NCBI GenBank assembly: GCA_000935965.1
Contig: LN483076.1
Location: forward strand, 277,605-341,604
Direction of reading: 5' to 3'
DNA from: Metalysinibacillus saudimassiliensis
GTDB taxonomy: Bacteria; Bacillota; Bacilli; Bacillales_A; Planococcaceae
DNA: 64,000 bases
Shown: positions 20,370 through 28,559 of the stretch, piece after piece
How positions within the stretch are numbered: position 1 is the stretch's first letter
Layout of the letters: every line of letters starts with the position of its first letter
Made by a program: the position numbers and the translations under genes
Notes under the pieces: generated by a model
The model's input: only the letters and a program-made list of their open reading frames with translations
Database searches by the model: none
What the model was told of the DNA's origin: nothing

Positions 20370-20810
20370 ATGAATATGGATTACGATTTATTTATGCAAG
20401 AAATTACAAAAACAGCACGCGCTGAAATGGAAGCAGCGGGCTATGAGCAACTGAAAACCCCAGAAGACGTTGAGGCGGCAATCGCTCGCAAAGGTACAAC
20501 GCTTGTAATGGTTAACTCAGTATGTGGTTGTGCGGGCAGTATTGCACGCCCGGCAGCAGCTCAAGCTGTTCATTATGACAAACGCCCTGACCATTTAGTA
20601 ACGGTATTTGCGGGTCAAGATAAAGAAGCAACAGCAGCAGCACGCTACCACTTTGGTGAGGATCACTTACCATCATCACCATCATTTGTTTTATTAAAAG
20701 ACGGTGAAGTTGTAGCTGAAGTTGGTCGCTACGAAATCGAAGGTCATGCAGTAGTGTCTGTAATTACTAACTTACAAGGTAATTTCGAAGAGTATTGCGA
20801 AGAAATCTAA
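20370..20810 (+). CDS. brxB: Bacilliredoxin (BrxA/BrxB, YphP/YqiW family)
   Basis: 146 residues with the family CGC active site at C52-G53-C54 (SVCGCAG), followed by ARPAA. Bacilliredoxins remove bacillithiol from S-bacillithiolated proteins in the cytosol. The neighbour yqjA downstream matches the B. subtilis yqiW-yqjA order, so BrxB (YqiW) is the likely orthologue. AAAGGAG lies 10 bases before the ATG. A small AGGGGC/GCCCCT terminator follows at 20816-20832. Confidence 0.95.
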   Translation: MNMDYDLFMQEITKTARAEMEAAGYEQLKTPEDVEAAIARKGTTLVMVNSVCGCAGSIARPAAAQAVHYDKRPDHLVTVFAGQDKEATAAARYHFGEDHLPSSPSFVLLKDGEVVAEVGRYEIEGHAVVSVITNLQGNFEEYCEEI

Positions 20811-20815
20811 AGAAT

Positions 20816-20838
20816 AGGGGCATCTCGCCCCTTTCTCT
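20816..20838 (+). terminator. Short terminator after brxB
   Basis: AGGGGC-ATCTC-GCCCCT stem-loop (20816-20832) followed by a pyrimidine-rich TTCTCT tail; weaker than the others in the window. Confidence 0.6.
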
Positions 20839-20892
20839 ACATTCAATTTTTGCAATATTTCACATATTGTATTATTTCGAGGAGGCGCATTG

Positions 20893-21858
20893 TTGAAACG
20901 CTTTTCCATCGGGTACCGTACATTGAAAACAGCAGTGGGCACTACCATTGCGATAGCATTAGCGAATTATTTTGGTCTTGATTACTATGTATCAGCAGGT
21001 ATTTTAACGATATTATGCATTCAGCAAACACGAAAAAAATCATTGCATGCGGTATATACGCGCGCAGTGGCAAGTTTAGTAGGTATGCTTTTTGCTTTTA
21101 TATTTTTTGAGCTACTAGGCTATCACCCTATAGTTTTAGGGGTTATGCTTATTGTCTTTATTCCAACCATTGTATCGTTAAAAGTATCGGCAGGCTTTGT
21201 ATCAAGTGCCGTTATTATATTGCATCTCTTTGATGCGCAACATTTCACATTAGCACTTTTGCAAAACGAGTTGTCGTTAATGGCAATTGGTTATGGCACA
21301 GGGCTTATAGTTAACATGTATATGGGAGATATTACGAGTACGCTTGAGAAATATCGTATTAAAATCGAACGACTATATACCGAAATTTTCACAGAGGTCG
21401 CCTTGTATTTACGCACAGGTGAGTCATTATGGGATGGGCATCAATTAATTGAGGCGGAGCAACTACTTAATAAAGCAAAGTCACTGGCATTTAAGGACGT
21501 CGAGAACCACTTAACCCGTCATAGTAATAGCTATTATCATTATTTTGATATGCGGGAAGAGCAACTCGAAATCATCGACAGAATTTTGCCAAAAGTGACA
21601 ACATTACCTGTTGTAGTACAAGAAGCAACGCTTGTCGCAAACTTTTTAGATGAGCTAGCCAAACATGTACATTCAGGCAATACAGCTAGTTTATTTCGTG
21701 AGCATTTGGAGGCAGTGCGTAAGGATTTTGCGCTAATGCCTATGCCAAAAAATCACGAGCAGTTTGTAGCGCAGGCTGCGCTCTATCAATTCATTGAAGA
21801 AATGGATAAGTATTTAGTCATTAAGCAGGGGTTTAAAGGCTTAGACATAAAAAAATAG
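20893..21858 (+). CDS. yqjA: Aromatic acid exporter / FUSC family membrane protein YqjA
   Basis: 321 residues from TTG at 20893 (an adjacent TTG at 20890 is only 4 bases from GGAGG). The first 150 residues form four to five hydrophobic helices (KTAVGTTIAIALANYFGL, GMLFAFIFFELLGYHP, GVMLIVFIPTIVSL). The remainder is a soluble C-terminal domain rich in charged helices, matching the YqjA/DUF939 group. It is thought to be an efflux-type protein with unknown substrate. Position after brxB matches B. subtilis. Confidence 0.88.
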   Translation: MKRFSIGYRTLKTAVGTTIAIALANYFGLDYYVSAGILTILCIQQTRKKSLHAVYTRAVASLVGMLFAFIFFELLGYHPIVLGVMLIVFIPTIVSLKVSAGFVSSAVIILHLFDAQHFTLALLQNELSLMAIGYGTGLIVNMYMGDITSTLEKYRIKIERLYTEIFTEVALYLRTGESLWDGHQLIEAEQLLNKAKSLAFKDVENHLTRHSNSYYHYFDMREEQLEIIDRILPKVTTLPVVVQEATLVANFLDELAKHVHSGNTASLFREHLEAVRKDFALMPMPKNHEQFVAQAALYQFIEEMDKYLVIKQGFKGLDIKK

Positions 21859-21877
21859 CGTCTACTACAGTAGACGC
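21858..21877 (-). terminator. Terminator between yqjA and the Prli42-like gene
   Basis: Perfect GCGTCTAC-TACA-GTAGACGC stem. On the minus strand it is followed by TATTTTTTT, so it terminates the small minus-strand gene; it may also help stop yqjA transcription. Confidence 0.85.
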
Positions 21878-21883
21878 CACTTC

Positions 21884-21979
21884 TTATAACATCATTGCTA
21901 GACCCATACCAATAGTTGATACTAGCATAATAATCACCATAGAATACACAACGATTTTCTGGAATTTTTTATTACTCAT
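21884..21979 (-). CDS. prli42: Prli42-like 31-residue stressosome-associated membrane peptide
   Basis: 31 codons: an N-terminal basic head MSNKKFQKI and one hydrophobic helix VVYSMVIIMLVSTIGMGLAM. AAGGAGCGAG lies 7-8 bases upstream of ATG. Length, the NKK head and the single C-terminal helix match Prli42, which in Listeria anchors the stressosome to the membrane. Assignment rests on short-sequence similarity recalled from the family. It has its own terminator and is convergent with yqjA. Confidence 0.7.
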   Translation of the reverse strand: MSNKKFQKIVVYSMVIIMLVSTIGMGLAMML

Positions 21980-22104
21980 GCTCGCTCGCTCCTTCTTTTC
22001 ATATTAACAGTTTAAACAAAACATGAAAATTTCTCAAGTGGTAGAATTTTCGGATAAAAATAGGTAGTATAGAAGATGTACCATAACAGAAGGAGATGTG
22101 ACGG

Positions 22105-22518
22105 ATGGAGAAGGTTGACCACATCGGGATTGCAGTACGAAATTTAGACGAACGTATTTCGTACTACACTGAGACATTAGGACTTAAACTTTTAAAAGTT
22201 GAAGAAGTTGAATCACAAAAGGTGCGCGTTGCCTTTATTGATGCAGGTAATGTAAAAATCGAATTGCTTGAGCCAATGGCTGAAACAAGTGCCATTCATG
22301 GCTTCATTGAAAAACGTGGTGAGGGGATTCATCACATCGCATTTGGTGTTACAGGTATTCGTGAACGCATGGAGGAGCTACGAGACAAAGGCGTACGCTT
22401 ACTATCAGAAGAGCCAGGACCAGGTGCTGGCGGTGCAGAAGTAGCTTTCTTACACCCTAAGAGCTCTTATGGTGTGCTTTACGAATTATGCGATAAAAGT
22501 GGAAAAGGGGATAAGTAA
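22105..22518 (+). CDS. mce: Methylmalonyl-CoA epimerase
   Basis: 137-residue vicinal-oxygen-chelate protein that interconverts (S)- and (R)-methylmalonyl-CoA. Two beta-alpha-beta-beta-beta units; metal ligands are the His of VDHIGIAV near residue 6, Glu in VKIELLEP, His of GIHHIAFGV near 77 and Glu of YELCDK near 126. It links the carboxyltransferase encoded directly downstream to the mutase. Homologous to B. subtilis yqjC by position. AGAAGGAGATG precedes the start. Confidence 0.95.
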   Translation: MEKVDHIGIAVRNLDERISYYTETLGLKLLKVEEVESQKVRVAFIDAGNVKIELLEPMAETSAIHGFIEKRGEGIHHIAFGVTGIRERMEELRDKGVRLLSEEPGPGAGGAEVAFLHPKSSYGVLYELCDKSGKGDK

Positions 22519-22520
22519 TC

Positions 22521-24068
22521 ATGGATATGTTTGATAAAATTCACGAGTTGTATGACCGCAAAACAGAAATCGAGCTTGGAGGCGGTTATGACCGTATTCA
22601 ACGCCAACATGATAAAGGTAAATTAACTGCACGTGAGCGTATTAACTTACTTTTAGATGAAGGTACATTTTTCGAAATCAACCCATTCATTACACACCGT
22701 ACTGTTGATTTTGGTATGGAAAAAATGGAGGGGCCTGGTGATGGTGTTGTAACAGGTTACGGTAAAATTAACGGACGCCCTGTTTACTTATTCTCTCAAG
22801 ACTTTACTGTTTTTGGAGGCGCTTTAGGTGAAATGCATGCTAAAAAAATCGCAACAGTTATGGATTTAGCAGCGAAAAACGGCACGCCATTCATCGGCAT
22901 TAACGACTCAGGTGGTGCACGTATTCAAGAGGGTGTATTATCACTTGATGGTTACGGTCACATCTTCTACCGTAACTCAATCTACTCGGGTGTAATCCCA
23001 CAACTATCGGTAATTATGGGACCATGTGCGGGTGGAGCAGTTTACTCACCGGCAATTACAGACTTTATTTTAATGGTTGATAAAACATCGCAAATGTTTA
23101 TTACAGGACCAAAAGTAATCGAAACAGTAACAGGTGAAAAAATATCGGCTGAGGACCTGGGTGGTTCGAAAGTAAATAATGCGGTAAGTGGTAACGCTCA
23201 TTTCCGTGCGTCAAGCGAACATGAGGCAATTAAACAAATCCATCAGCTACTTAGCTACTTACCACAAAATAATAAAGAAAAAACACCAATGCAAAAAGCG
23301 CCTAAGGGCGATAACTACCGTGCGGAAATCATTGATTCACTACCAATTGATCCAACACGTCCGTATGATGTACGTAAAGTGCTTGCGCATGTTGTTGACC
23401 CTGATTCATTTATGGAAGTACATGCAGAATTTGCGAAAAACGTTGTTGTCGGTTTCGCACGTATTGCAGGTGAGTCAGTTGGTTTAGTATGTAACCAACC
23501 AAAAGTACTTGCAGGTGGTCTTGATATTGACTCATCTGACAAGGCAGCACGTTTTATCCGCACATGTGATGCTTACAATATTCCAATCATCACATTTGAA
23601 GACGTATCAGGCTTCTTCCCAGGTGTTAAACAAGAGCATGGTGGTATTATTCGTCACGGTGCTAAAATCCTTTACGCTTACTCAGAAGCAACTGTACCAA
23701 AAATTACAGTCATTTTACGTAAGGCTTATGGTGGTGCTTATGTAGCGCTTAACTCAAAAGCCATTGGCGCGGACCTTGTATTCTCTTGGCCAAATGCGGA
23801 AATCGCAGTAATGGGTGCAGCTGGTGCAGCTAACATTATCTTTGCGCGCGAGATTGCTAACTCTGACGACCCAGAGGCAACACGTGCAGCACGTATTGAT
23901 GAATATAAAGAGAAGTTCGCTAACCCATATGTAGCAGCTTCACGCGGTATGGTTGATGACGTCATTGACCCACGCGAAACACGTATTAAATTAATTCAAT
24001 CACTAGAAATGTTACGCAATAAACATGAAGACCGTCCAGAAAAGAAACATGGTAACATCCCACTATAA
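22521..24068 (+). CDS. yqjD: Acyl-CoA carboxylase carboxyltransferase (propionyl-CoA carboxylase beta type)
   Basis: 515 residues, standard for the PccB/MmdA family. The N-terminal half has GKLTARERINLLLDEGTF and the acyl-CoA site with GINDSGGARIQEGV near 129 and GPCAGGAVYSPA near 168. The C-terminal carboxybiotin half has GFFPGVKQEHGGIIRHGAK near 371 and RKAYGGAYVAL. It would carboxylate propionyl-CoA to methylmalonyl-CoA with a biotin-carrying alpha subunit. No biotin carboxylase/BCCP gene or sodium-pump decarboxylase subunit is nearby, so its partner is elsewhere. Position matches B. subtilis yqjD. Confidence 0.93.
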   Translation: MDMFDKIHELYDRKTEIELGGGYDRIQRQHDKGKLTARERINLLLDEGTFFEINPFITHRTVDFGMEKMEGPGDGVVTGYGKINGRPVYLFSQDFTVFGGALGEMHAKKIATVMDLAAKNGTPFIGINDSGGARIQEGVLSLDGYGHIFYRNSIYSGVIPQLSVIMGPCAGGAVYSPAITDFILMVDKTSQMFITGPKVIETVTGEKISAEDLGGSKVNNAVSGNAHFRASSEHEAIKQIHQLLSYLPQNNKEKTPMQKAPKGDNYRAEIIDSLPIDPTRPYDVRKVLAHVVDPDSFMEVHAEFAKNVVVGFARIAGESVGLVCNQPKVLAGGLDIDSSDKAARFIRTCDAYNIPIITFEDVSGFFPGVKQEHGGIIRHGAKILYAYSEATVPKITVILRKAYGGAYVALNSKAIGADLVFSWPNAEIAVMGAAGAANIIFAREIANSDDPEATRAARIDEYKEKFANPYVAASRGMVDDVIDPRETRIKLIQSLEMLRNKHEDRPEKKHGNIPL

Positions 24069-24080
24069 GTAAGTGAACAG

Positions 24081-24113
24081 AGCGTGCTGACCCCAGTCAG
24101 CGCGCTTTTTTTC
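24081..24113 (+). terminator. Rho-independent terminator after yqjD
   Basis: AGCGTGCTGAC and GTCAGCGCGCT pair around CCCA (one T-G wobble), followed by seven T residues. Confidence 0.9.
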
Positions 24114-24479
24114 ATTATACATGACGAAAAAATAGCAAAGTAACTATGTAGAGTAGTTGAGCACTTTTTAGTAATAGCGCAGACGATACGTGACAACATG
24201 CGCTTTACAGTTTTTAAGGGCACTCCCCAAAGTAAAAAAGCCCCTTTAATTGCCTTAACAATATTTATTGATAAATTTTGTGAAAATAATACCGCTTAAA
24301 CTTATTTCTTATACGTAAATATACTATGATAAGGTATGACGATTTCGCTATCTCTTTTGTTTAGCTCTGGCAAAAGAGAAGCGGATTAACACAACCTGGC
24401 AAAGTTATTAGTTAATACTTACTTCATTCGTTTATTAAGTGAGTATCATACAAAGTGTATAATAAGGGAGGCTGACCTA
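24114..24479 (+). promoter_or_regulatory. Long topB leader with a strong hairpin
   Basis: 366 bp without a gene. A possible -10 (TATGAT, 24325-24330) is followed by a 13-bp stem: CGCT-A-TCTCTTTTG pairs with CAAAAGAGA-AGCG (arms about 24346-24359 and 24371-24383, loop TTTAGCTCTGG) with a one-base bulge. No T-run follows, so it is not a terminator. A second -10-like TATAAT lies near 24459. I do not recognise a known riboswitch class. Confidence 0.4.
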
Positions 24480-26585
24480 ATGGGATATGTAGTAATTGTA
24501 GCGGAGAAGCCGTCGCAGGCGAGAGCTTATGCAGATGCGTTTACTGTCAAGAAAAAGGAAAAAAACTATATTGAATTAGCAAAGAGTAGTATGTTTCCGC
24601 AAGGCGCATTTATTACGTGGGCGGTTGGGCATTTAGTAGAACTTGTTGAACCAAAAGCTTACGATAAAAAATGGGATCGCTGGTCGCTAAAAAATTTACC
24701 CATTTTACCTGAGCGTTTTGAGCATAAGGTGAGTTATAAAACACGTGAGCAGTTTCAAACAATTAAGCGTTTGGTAGAGCGCGCGGATGTAGATGTGCTC
24801 ATTAATGCGTGTGATGCTGAGCGTGAGGGGTCTAACATCTTTCATTCTATTATTCAGCTCACTAAGGCAAAGCATAAGCCTATGAAGCGGTTATGGCTAT
24901 CATCATTAGAAGTAGATGAGGTACGCAAGGCATTTCATCACCTGCAAGATGATGCGCGTGATAAGCGCATGTACCACGAGGCTAAGACGCGCCAAATTAG
25001 TGACTGGCTTGTAGGGATGAATGGGAGCCGCTTGTATACCTTACTGTTACAGGAGCGTGGCTTTGGTAGCTATTTACCAATTGGTCGGGTACAGTCGCCA
25101 ACCGTGTATTTGATTTATGAGCGAGCGCAAGCGATTAAAAACTTTATCGTTGAAACCTTTTATGAGTTAGAAGCTACCTTTACTGCGCAGAGTGGCATTT
25201 ATAAAGGGAAAGCAAAAATTAAAACGACAAAGCGTGAGGAAGTACTAGCACTAATTAAGCAGCACGGTTTGATAAACCCTGATGAGGGAGTAGTAGCTGA
25301 GGTAGCACAAGTCGTAAAAAAAGTAGCGCCGCCTAAGTTACATGCCTTGTCTACGTTGCAAACAGCAGCTAACCGTCGTTTTAAATATAGCCCGTCTAAA
25401 ACGCTTCAGTTAGCACAGAGCCTTTATGATAAAAAATATATTTCGTATCCACGTACAGACTCTCAAGTTATTACACCAAGTGAGTATGATTATATAGCGG
25501 CTCAGTTTTCGGATTATAGCGCAGTACTTGGTATTACAGCGTCACCTGAAAACCGCCGCAGTCATAAGCGTTTTGTGCAAGCAAATGCAGGAGAGCATTA
25601 TGCTATCATTCCGACTAAAAAAATCCCTAAACTTGCGGGGATGAACAAGGATGAGCGCAATATTTATGAGGAGATTGTACGCTCGGTAGTAGCGATGTTA
25701 TTACCTTATTACGAGTATGAAGAAACGACCATTCGGACAATGGTCAAGCAATTACCGTTTACTACTATTGGGAAAACCGAAAAGGTGCTAGGCTGGCATC
25801 AAGTATACCCGAGTAAGACGAAGGACGTACTATTACCAACAGTAACTGAAGGTGAACAAGTAGCAGCTGTCCCTGCGATTACAGAAGGAAAGACAACACC
25901 ACCTAAGCCTTATACGGAAGGTGATTTAATTGCCATGATGAAGACAGCAGGGAAGCAAATTGAAGACGAAGAAGAGGCAGAGTTACTTAAACAGGTAGAG
26001 GGAATTGGTACAGAGGCGACACGCGCTGGCATTATTGAAACGATTAAGCGTCATGAGTACATTAGCGTACAAAAAAACACCGTAACCCTGACGCCAAAAG
26101 GCGAGCTATTATGTCAAGCACTTGAAGGTACACTGCTCGCTAGCCCTTCTATGACCGCAAAGTGGGAAAAATACTTGCACAAAATTGGTGAGGGCGAAGG
26201 TTCACCGCAAGTGTTTTTACAAACGATTGGTAAATTTATTGAGCAAATGCTAATAGATGTACCACCACATATTGCAAAGCTTGAGTTTGATGCGACGCAG
26301 TTTCCTAAAAAGAAAAGTGCCTATGAACCAATTGCGCGTTGCCCTAAATGTCAGCAGGGGCAAATTCAGTTTAAGCAAAAATTTTATGGGTGTACGCGTT
26401 ATAAGGAAGGCTGTGACCAAACTTTCCCGCTGTATATTGCGAGTAAAAAATTAACGGAAACGATGGTTAAATCACTATGTGAAAAAGGAAAGACCGCAAA
26501 ACTCAAAGGCTTTACATCCAAGAATAAAAAGAAGTTTGATGCGGTGCTTATGTTACAAGAAGGCGCCATTACATTTGTATTTTAA
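24480..26585 (+). CDS. topB: DNA topoisomerase III
   Basis: 701-residue type IA topoisomerase that decatenates and relaxes DNA. The N-terminal Toprim domain starts VIVAEKPSQARAYADAF (acidic Glu9) with the second motif INACDAEREG near 105. The active-site Tyr is in YISYPRTDS near 320, followed by the type IA core GIGTEATRAGIIE. A short Cys-rich zinc-ribbon region CPKCQQG and CTRYKEGC lies near 620-640. AGGGAGG lies 8 bases before ATG. It probably heads a run of genes continuing to 27.7 kb. Confidence 0.96.
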   Translation: MGYVVIVAEKPSQARAYADAFTVKKKEKNYIELAKSSMFPQGAFITWAVGHLVELVEPKAYDKKWDRWSLKNLPILPERFEHKVSYKTREQFQTIKRLVERADVDVLINACDAEREGSNIFHSIIQLTKAKHKPMKRLWLSSLEVDEVRKAFHHLQDDARDKRMYHEAKTRQISDWLVGMNGSRLYTLLLQERGFGSYLPIGRVQSPTVYLIYERAQAIKNFIVETFYELEATFTAQSGIYKGKAKIKTTKREEVLALIKQHGLINPDEGVVAEVAQVVKKVAPPKLHALSTLQTAANRRFKYSPSKTLQLAQSLYDKKYISYPRTDSQVITPSEYDYIAAQFSDYSAVLGITASPENRRSHKRFVQANAGEHYAIIPTKKIPKLAGMNKDERNIYEEIVRSVVAMLLPYYEYEETTIRTMVKQLPFTTIGKTEKVLGWHQVYPSKTKDVLLPTVTEGEQVAAVPAITEGKTTPPKPYTEGDLIAMMKTAGKQIEDEEEAELLKQVEGIGTEATRAGIIETIKRHEYISVQKNTVTLTPKGELLCQALEGTLLASPSMTAKWEKYLHKIGEGEGSPQVFLQTIGKFIEQMLIDVPPHIAKLEFDATQFPKKKSAYEPIARCPKCQQGQIQFKQKFYGCTRYKEGCDQTFPLYIASKKLTETMVKSLCEKGKTAKLKGFTSKNKKKFDAVLMLQEGAITFVF

Positions 26586-26597
26586 GGAGGTAGACTT

Positions 26598-27053
26598 ATG
26601 CGTATTATCGAAACAACGGATGCAGCACTTGTTTATACTCTCATGCAACAAGCGTTTGAAGAGTATGCTAAAGATGTTGTACCCTCAAGTGCGTTGCAGG
26701 AGCAACTTACAACAGTTGAGGCAGCGCAAGCTAGAGGGGAGCGTGCGCTTGTTGCTTACAAAGGTGATGGTGCTGTAGGGATGGTACGTTTTACGGAAGG
26801 TGAGTACATTGATTTTTACCGCTTGTCTGTTCCCCCGCGCTATCGTAGACAAGGCGTGGCCAAAGCACTTGTACGAGCTTTGTTACGTTATAACAAACCA
26901 CTAGTATGTAAGGTGCGTAAAAAGGAAACCCGCAATATGGCATTGTATCAAGCGCTAGGCTTTAACATAACTGCAGAGTATAGCGTAAATCACGGCGCAG
27001 GTGAGCTTACAATAGTGAGGATGGAGCGCCCATGCGTTATAGTAAATGGCTAG
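26598..27053 (+). CDS. GNAT family N-acetyltransferase
   Basis: 151 residues with the GNAT acetyl-CoA fold: GAVGMVRF strand, then FYRLSVPPRYRRQGVAKALVRALL at about 74-97 (the R-x-x-G-x-A pyrophosphate loop is RRQGVA), and NMALYQALGF near 116. The substrate cannot be told. It has TAAGGAGGT 6 bases upstream and starts 12 bp after topB, suggesting co-transcription. It overlaps the next gene by 22 bp. Confidence 0.87.
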   Translation: MRIIETTDAALVYTLMQQAFEEYAKDVVPSSALQEQLTTVEAAQARGERALVAYKGDGAVGMVRFTEGEYIDFYRLSVPPRYRRQGVAKALVRALLRYNKPLVCKVRKKETRNMALYQALGFNITAEYSVNHGAGELTIVRMERPCVIVNG

Positions 27054-27601
27054 TTGTAGTAGGGCTATGCTATGTGTTGTTACTTAGTAGTAGTATTGTA
27101 CAGTTTGGCAAGATAACAGATAATACGCCAACGAACGCTGCTATTGTGTTAGGCGCTGCCGTGTTTGAAGACCAACCATCACCAGTTTTTGAAGGACGGT
27201 TACGCCATGCCGTATCACTCTACAAACAAGGTATCGTGGGTGCTTTAATTTTTACAGGTGGTCGCAGTACAGAGGATAGTTTAGCTGAGGCAGAGGTTGG
27301 CATGCGCTATGCGCTCGCACAAGGTGTGCCTAGAGAGGTTATTTATTACGAAACTACGTCAAAAATCACAGCCGAAAACTTGCACTATGCTAAAGAGCTG
27401 ACGCATTTTTTGACCTATACTATTGTGAGCGATCCCTTACATATGAAGCGGGCAATGCATCTTGCCGCCCAACAAGGCATTGTGGCATATAGCTCGCCCA
27501 CACCTTATAGCGCCTATCAAAGTTGGTATACAAAGTTGCCGTTTTTACTGCGCGAAACCGTATTGTCGCTTTTCCCTGTTGCTCAACGTATTAAGGGGTA
27601 G
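27032..27601 (+). CDS. DUF218 (YdcF/SanA-like) membrane-anchored protein
   Basis: 189 residues: an N-terminal signal-anchor helix (WLVVVGLCYVLLLSSSIVQF, about 5-24) followed by the DUF218 domain with AAIVLGAAVFEDQPS, RLRHAVSLYKQG, LIFTGG, EAEVGMRYAL and TSKITAENLHYAKEL. Family members (YdcF, SanA, ElyC) act in envelope biology and vancomycin/SDS resistance; no reaction can be assigned. The start lies inside the acetyltransferase gene. Confidence 0.85.
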   Translation: MRYSKWLVVVGLCYVLLLSSSIVQFGKITDNTPTNAAIVLGAAVFEDQPSPVFEGRLRHAVSLYKQGIVGALIFTGGRSTEDSLAEAEVGMRYALAQGVPREVIYYETTSKITAENLHYAKELTHFLTYTIVSDPLHMKRAMHLAAQQGIVAYSSPTPYSAYQSWYTKLPFLLRETVLSLFPVAQRIKG

Positions 27602-27616
27602 AGAGGAGGCGCGCTT

Positions 27617-27745
27617 ATGGAGGAGTGGGTAAATGTATTGTCCGATATTGGCTTTCCGATTGCTGTATCATTTTATTTACTGCATCGTGTAGAGTCTAAA
27701 CTTGAGGCAATCCATCAAGCTTTAGTGGATTTACCAAAAGTGTGA
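27617..27745 (+). CDS. YvrJ family small protein
   Basis: 42 residues beginning MEEWVNVLSDIGFPIAVSFY, with one hydrophobic helix (11-24) and then a charged amphipathic helix (HRVESKLEAIHQAL). The xxIGFPIxxxxYLLxRxExKLE pattern matches the YvrJ family, holin-like in size but of unknown function. GAGAGGAGG lies about 7 bases before ATG; 15 bp after the DUF218 gene. Confidence 0.8.
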   Translation: MEEWVNVLSDIGFPIAVSFYLLHRVESKLEAIHQALVDLPKV

Positions 27746-27790
27746 AGTTATGCTTCACAAAAACGTAGGAAAAGTGTCACGCAAAGCAGG

Positions 27791-27819
27791 TTGCTTGCGC
27801 TTACATTATTCGCTAAGAT
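27791..27819 (+). promoter_or_regulatory. Candidate sigma-A promoter for the SCO1 gene
   Basis: TTGCTT (27791-27796) and TAAGAT (27814-27819) with a 17-bp spacer, about 30 bp before the start codon region. Confidence 0.5.
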
Positions 27820-27850
27820 GGAGAGAGTTAAAGATGTAGGGGGCAAGATG

Positions 27851-28480
27851 ATGAACAACAAGGCGGGGCTTGCGCTAGTCCTTTTACTAACGCTACTAGT
27901 GAGTGCTTGCAGTAATTATACATTTAAAGAAGATATGAGTGTAGAGCTTGCGGATTTTAATCATACCAATCAGCGCGGTGAAAAAGTAGGGCTTGAGGAT
28001 TTAAAGGGCAAGCCATGGTTAGGTATGTATATTTTTACTAACTGTAATACGGTGTGCTTACCTATGATGGAAAACATGAAGGAAGTACAGGAGCGTTTTG
28101 TGCAAAAGGGAATTGAGGATTATGCGATTGTGGGCTTTTCAGTAGACCCAGCAAATGACTCACCTGAAGTGTTAACGGAGTATTTACGCCGTTACGAAAT
28201 GCCCGATGACAGCAAGTGGCAGTTATTAACGGGCTATAATCAAAAATATATTGAGCAATATGCGTTTAAATCAACTAAACAATTAGTACGTGACGACCCA
28301 AACTCTGACCAAGTTACCCATTCGGTTACTTTCTTTCTTGTAGACGAAACAGGCAAGATGGTGAAGAATTACAGCGGTTACTCAGAGGAGACAGACGGTG
28401 TACCAATCGATTTAATTGTGGAGGATATGGGCATGTTGATTGATGAGCGATTAACATCAAAAGAAGCGGCTGCGAAATAA
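27851..28480 (+). CDS. SCO1/SenC family lipoprotein, copper chaperone for cytochrome oxidase
   Basis: 209 residues from ATG 27851 (ATG 27848 is equally possible; GGGGG lies 4-7 bases upstream). A lipoprotein signal peptide ends in the lipobox LVSAC near 20, so the protein is anchored outside the membrane. The thioredoxin-like SCO domain has the copper-binding CxxxC as CNTVC near 60 and the third ligand His in THSVTFFLVDETG near 150. SCO proteins deliver copper to the CuA site of cytochrome c oxidase. A terminator follows. Confidence 0.9.
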   Translation: MNNKAGLALVLLLTLLVSACSNYTFKEDMSVELADFNHTNQRGEKVGLEDLKGKPWLGMYIFTNCNTVCLPMMENMKEVQERFVQKGIEDYAIVGFSVDPANDSPEVLTEYLRRYEMPDDSKWQLLTGYNQKYIEQYAFKSTKQLVRDDPNSDQVTHSVTFFLVDETGKMVKNYSGYSEETDGVPIDLIVEDMGMLIDERLTSKEAAAK

Positions 28481-28497
28481 GCAAGCCGTTTTTTTTG
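28466..28497 (+). terminator. Terminator overlapping the end of the SCO1 gene
   Basis: GCGGCTGC and GCAAGCCGT pair with one bulge around GAAATAA, followed by eight T residues; the stem begins inside the coding sequence. Confidence 0.75.
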
Positions 28498-28559
28498 CCA
28501 ACTTTTTTAATCGGTGAGCCGTCTGTTAAAGGATATGTACGAAAAAGGAGCGCACGACA

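Noticed and set aside
27741..27759. TGTGAAG/CTTCACA hairpin after the YvrJ gene as terminator
   Set aside because: No T-run on the plus strand; followed by AAAAACG.
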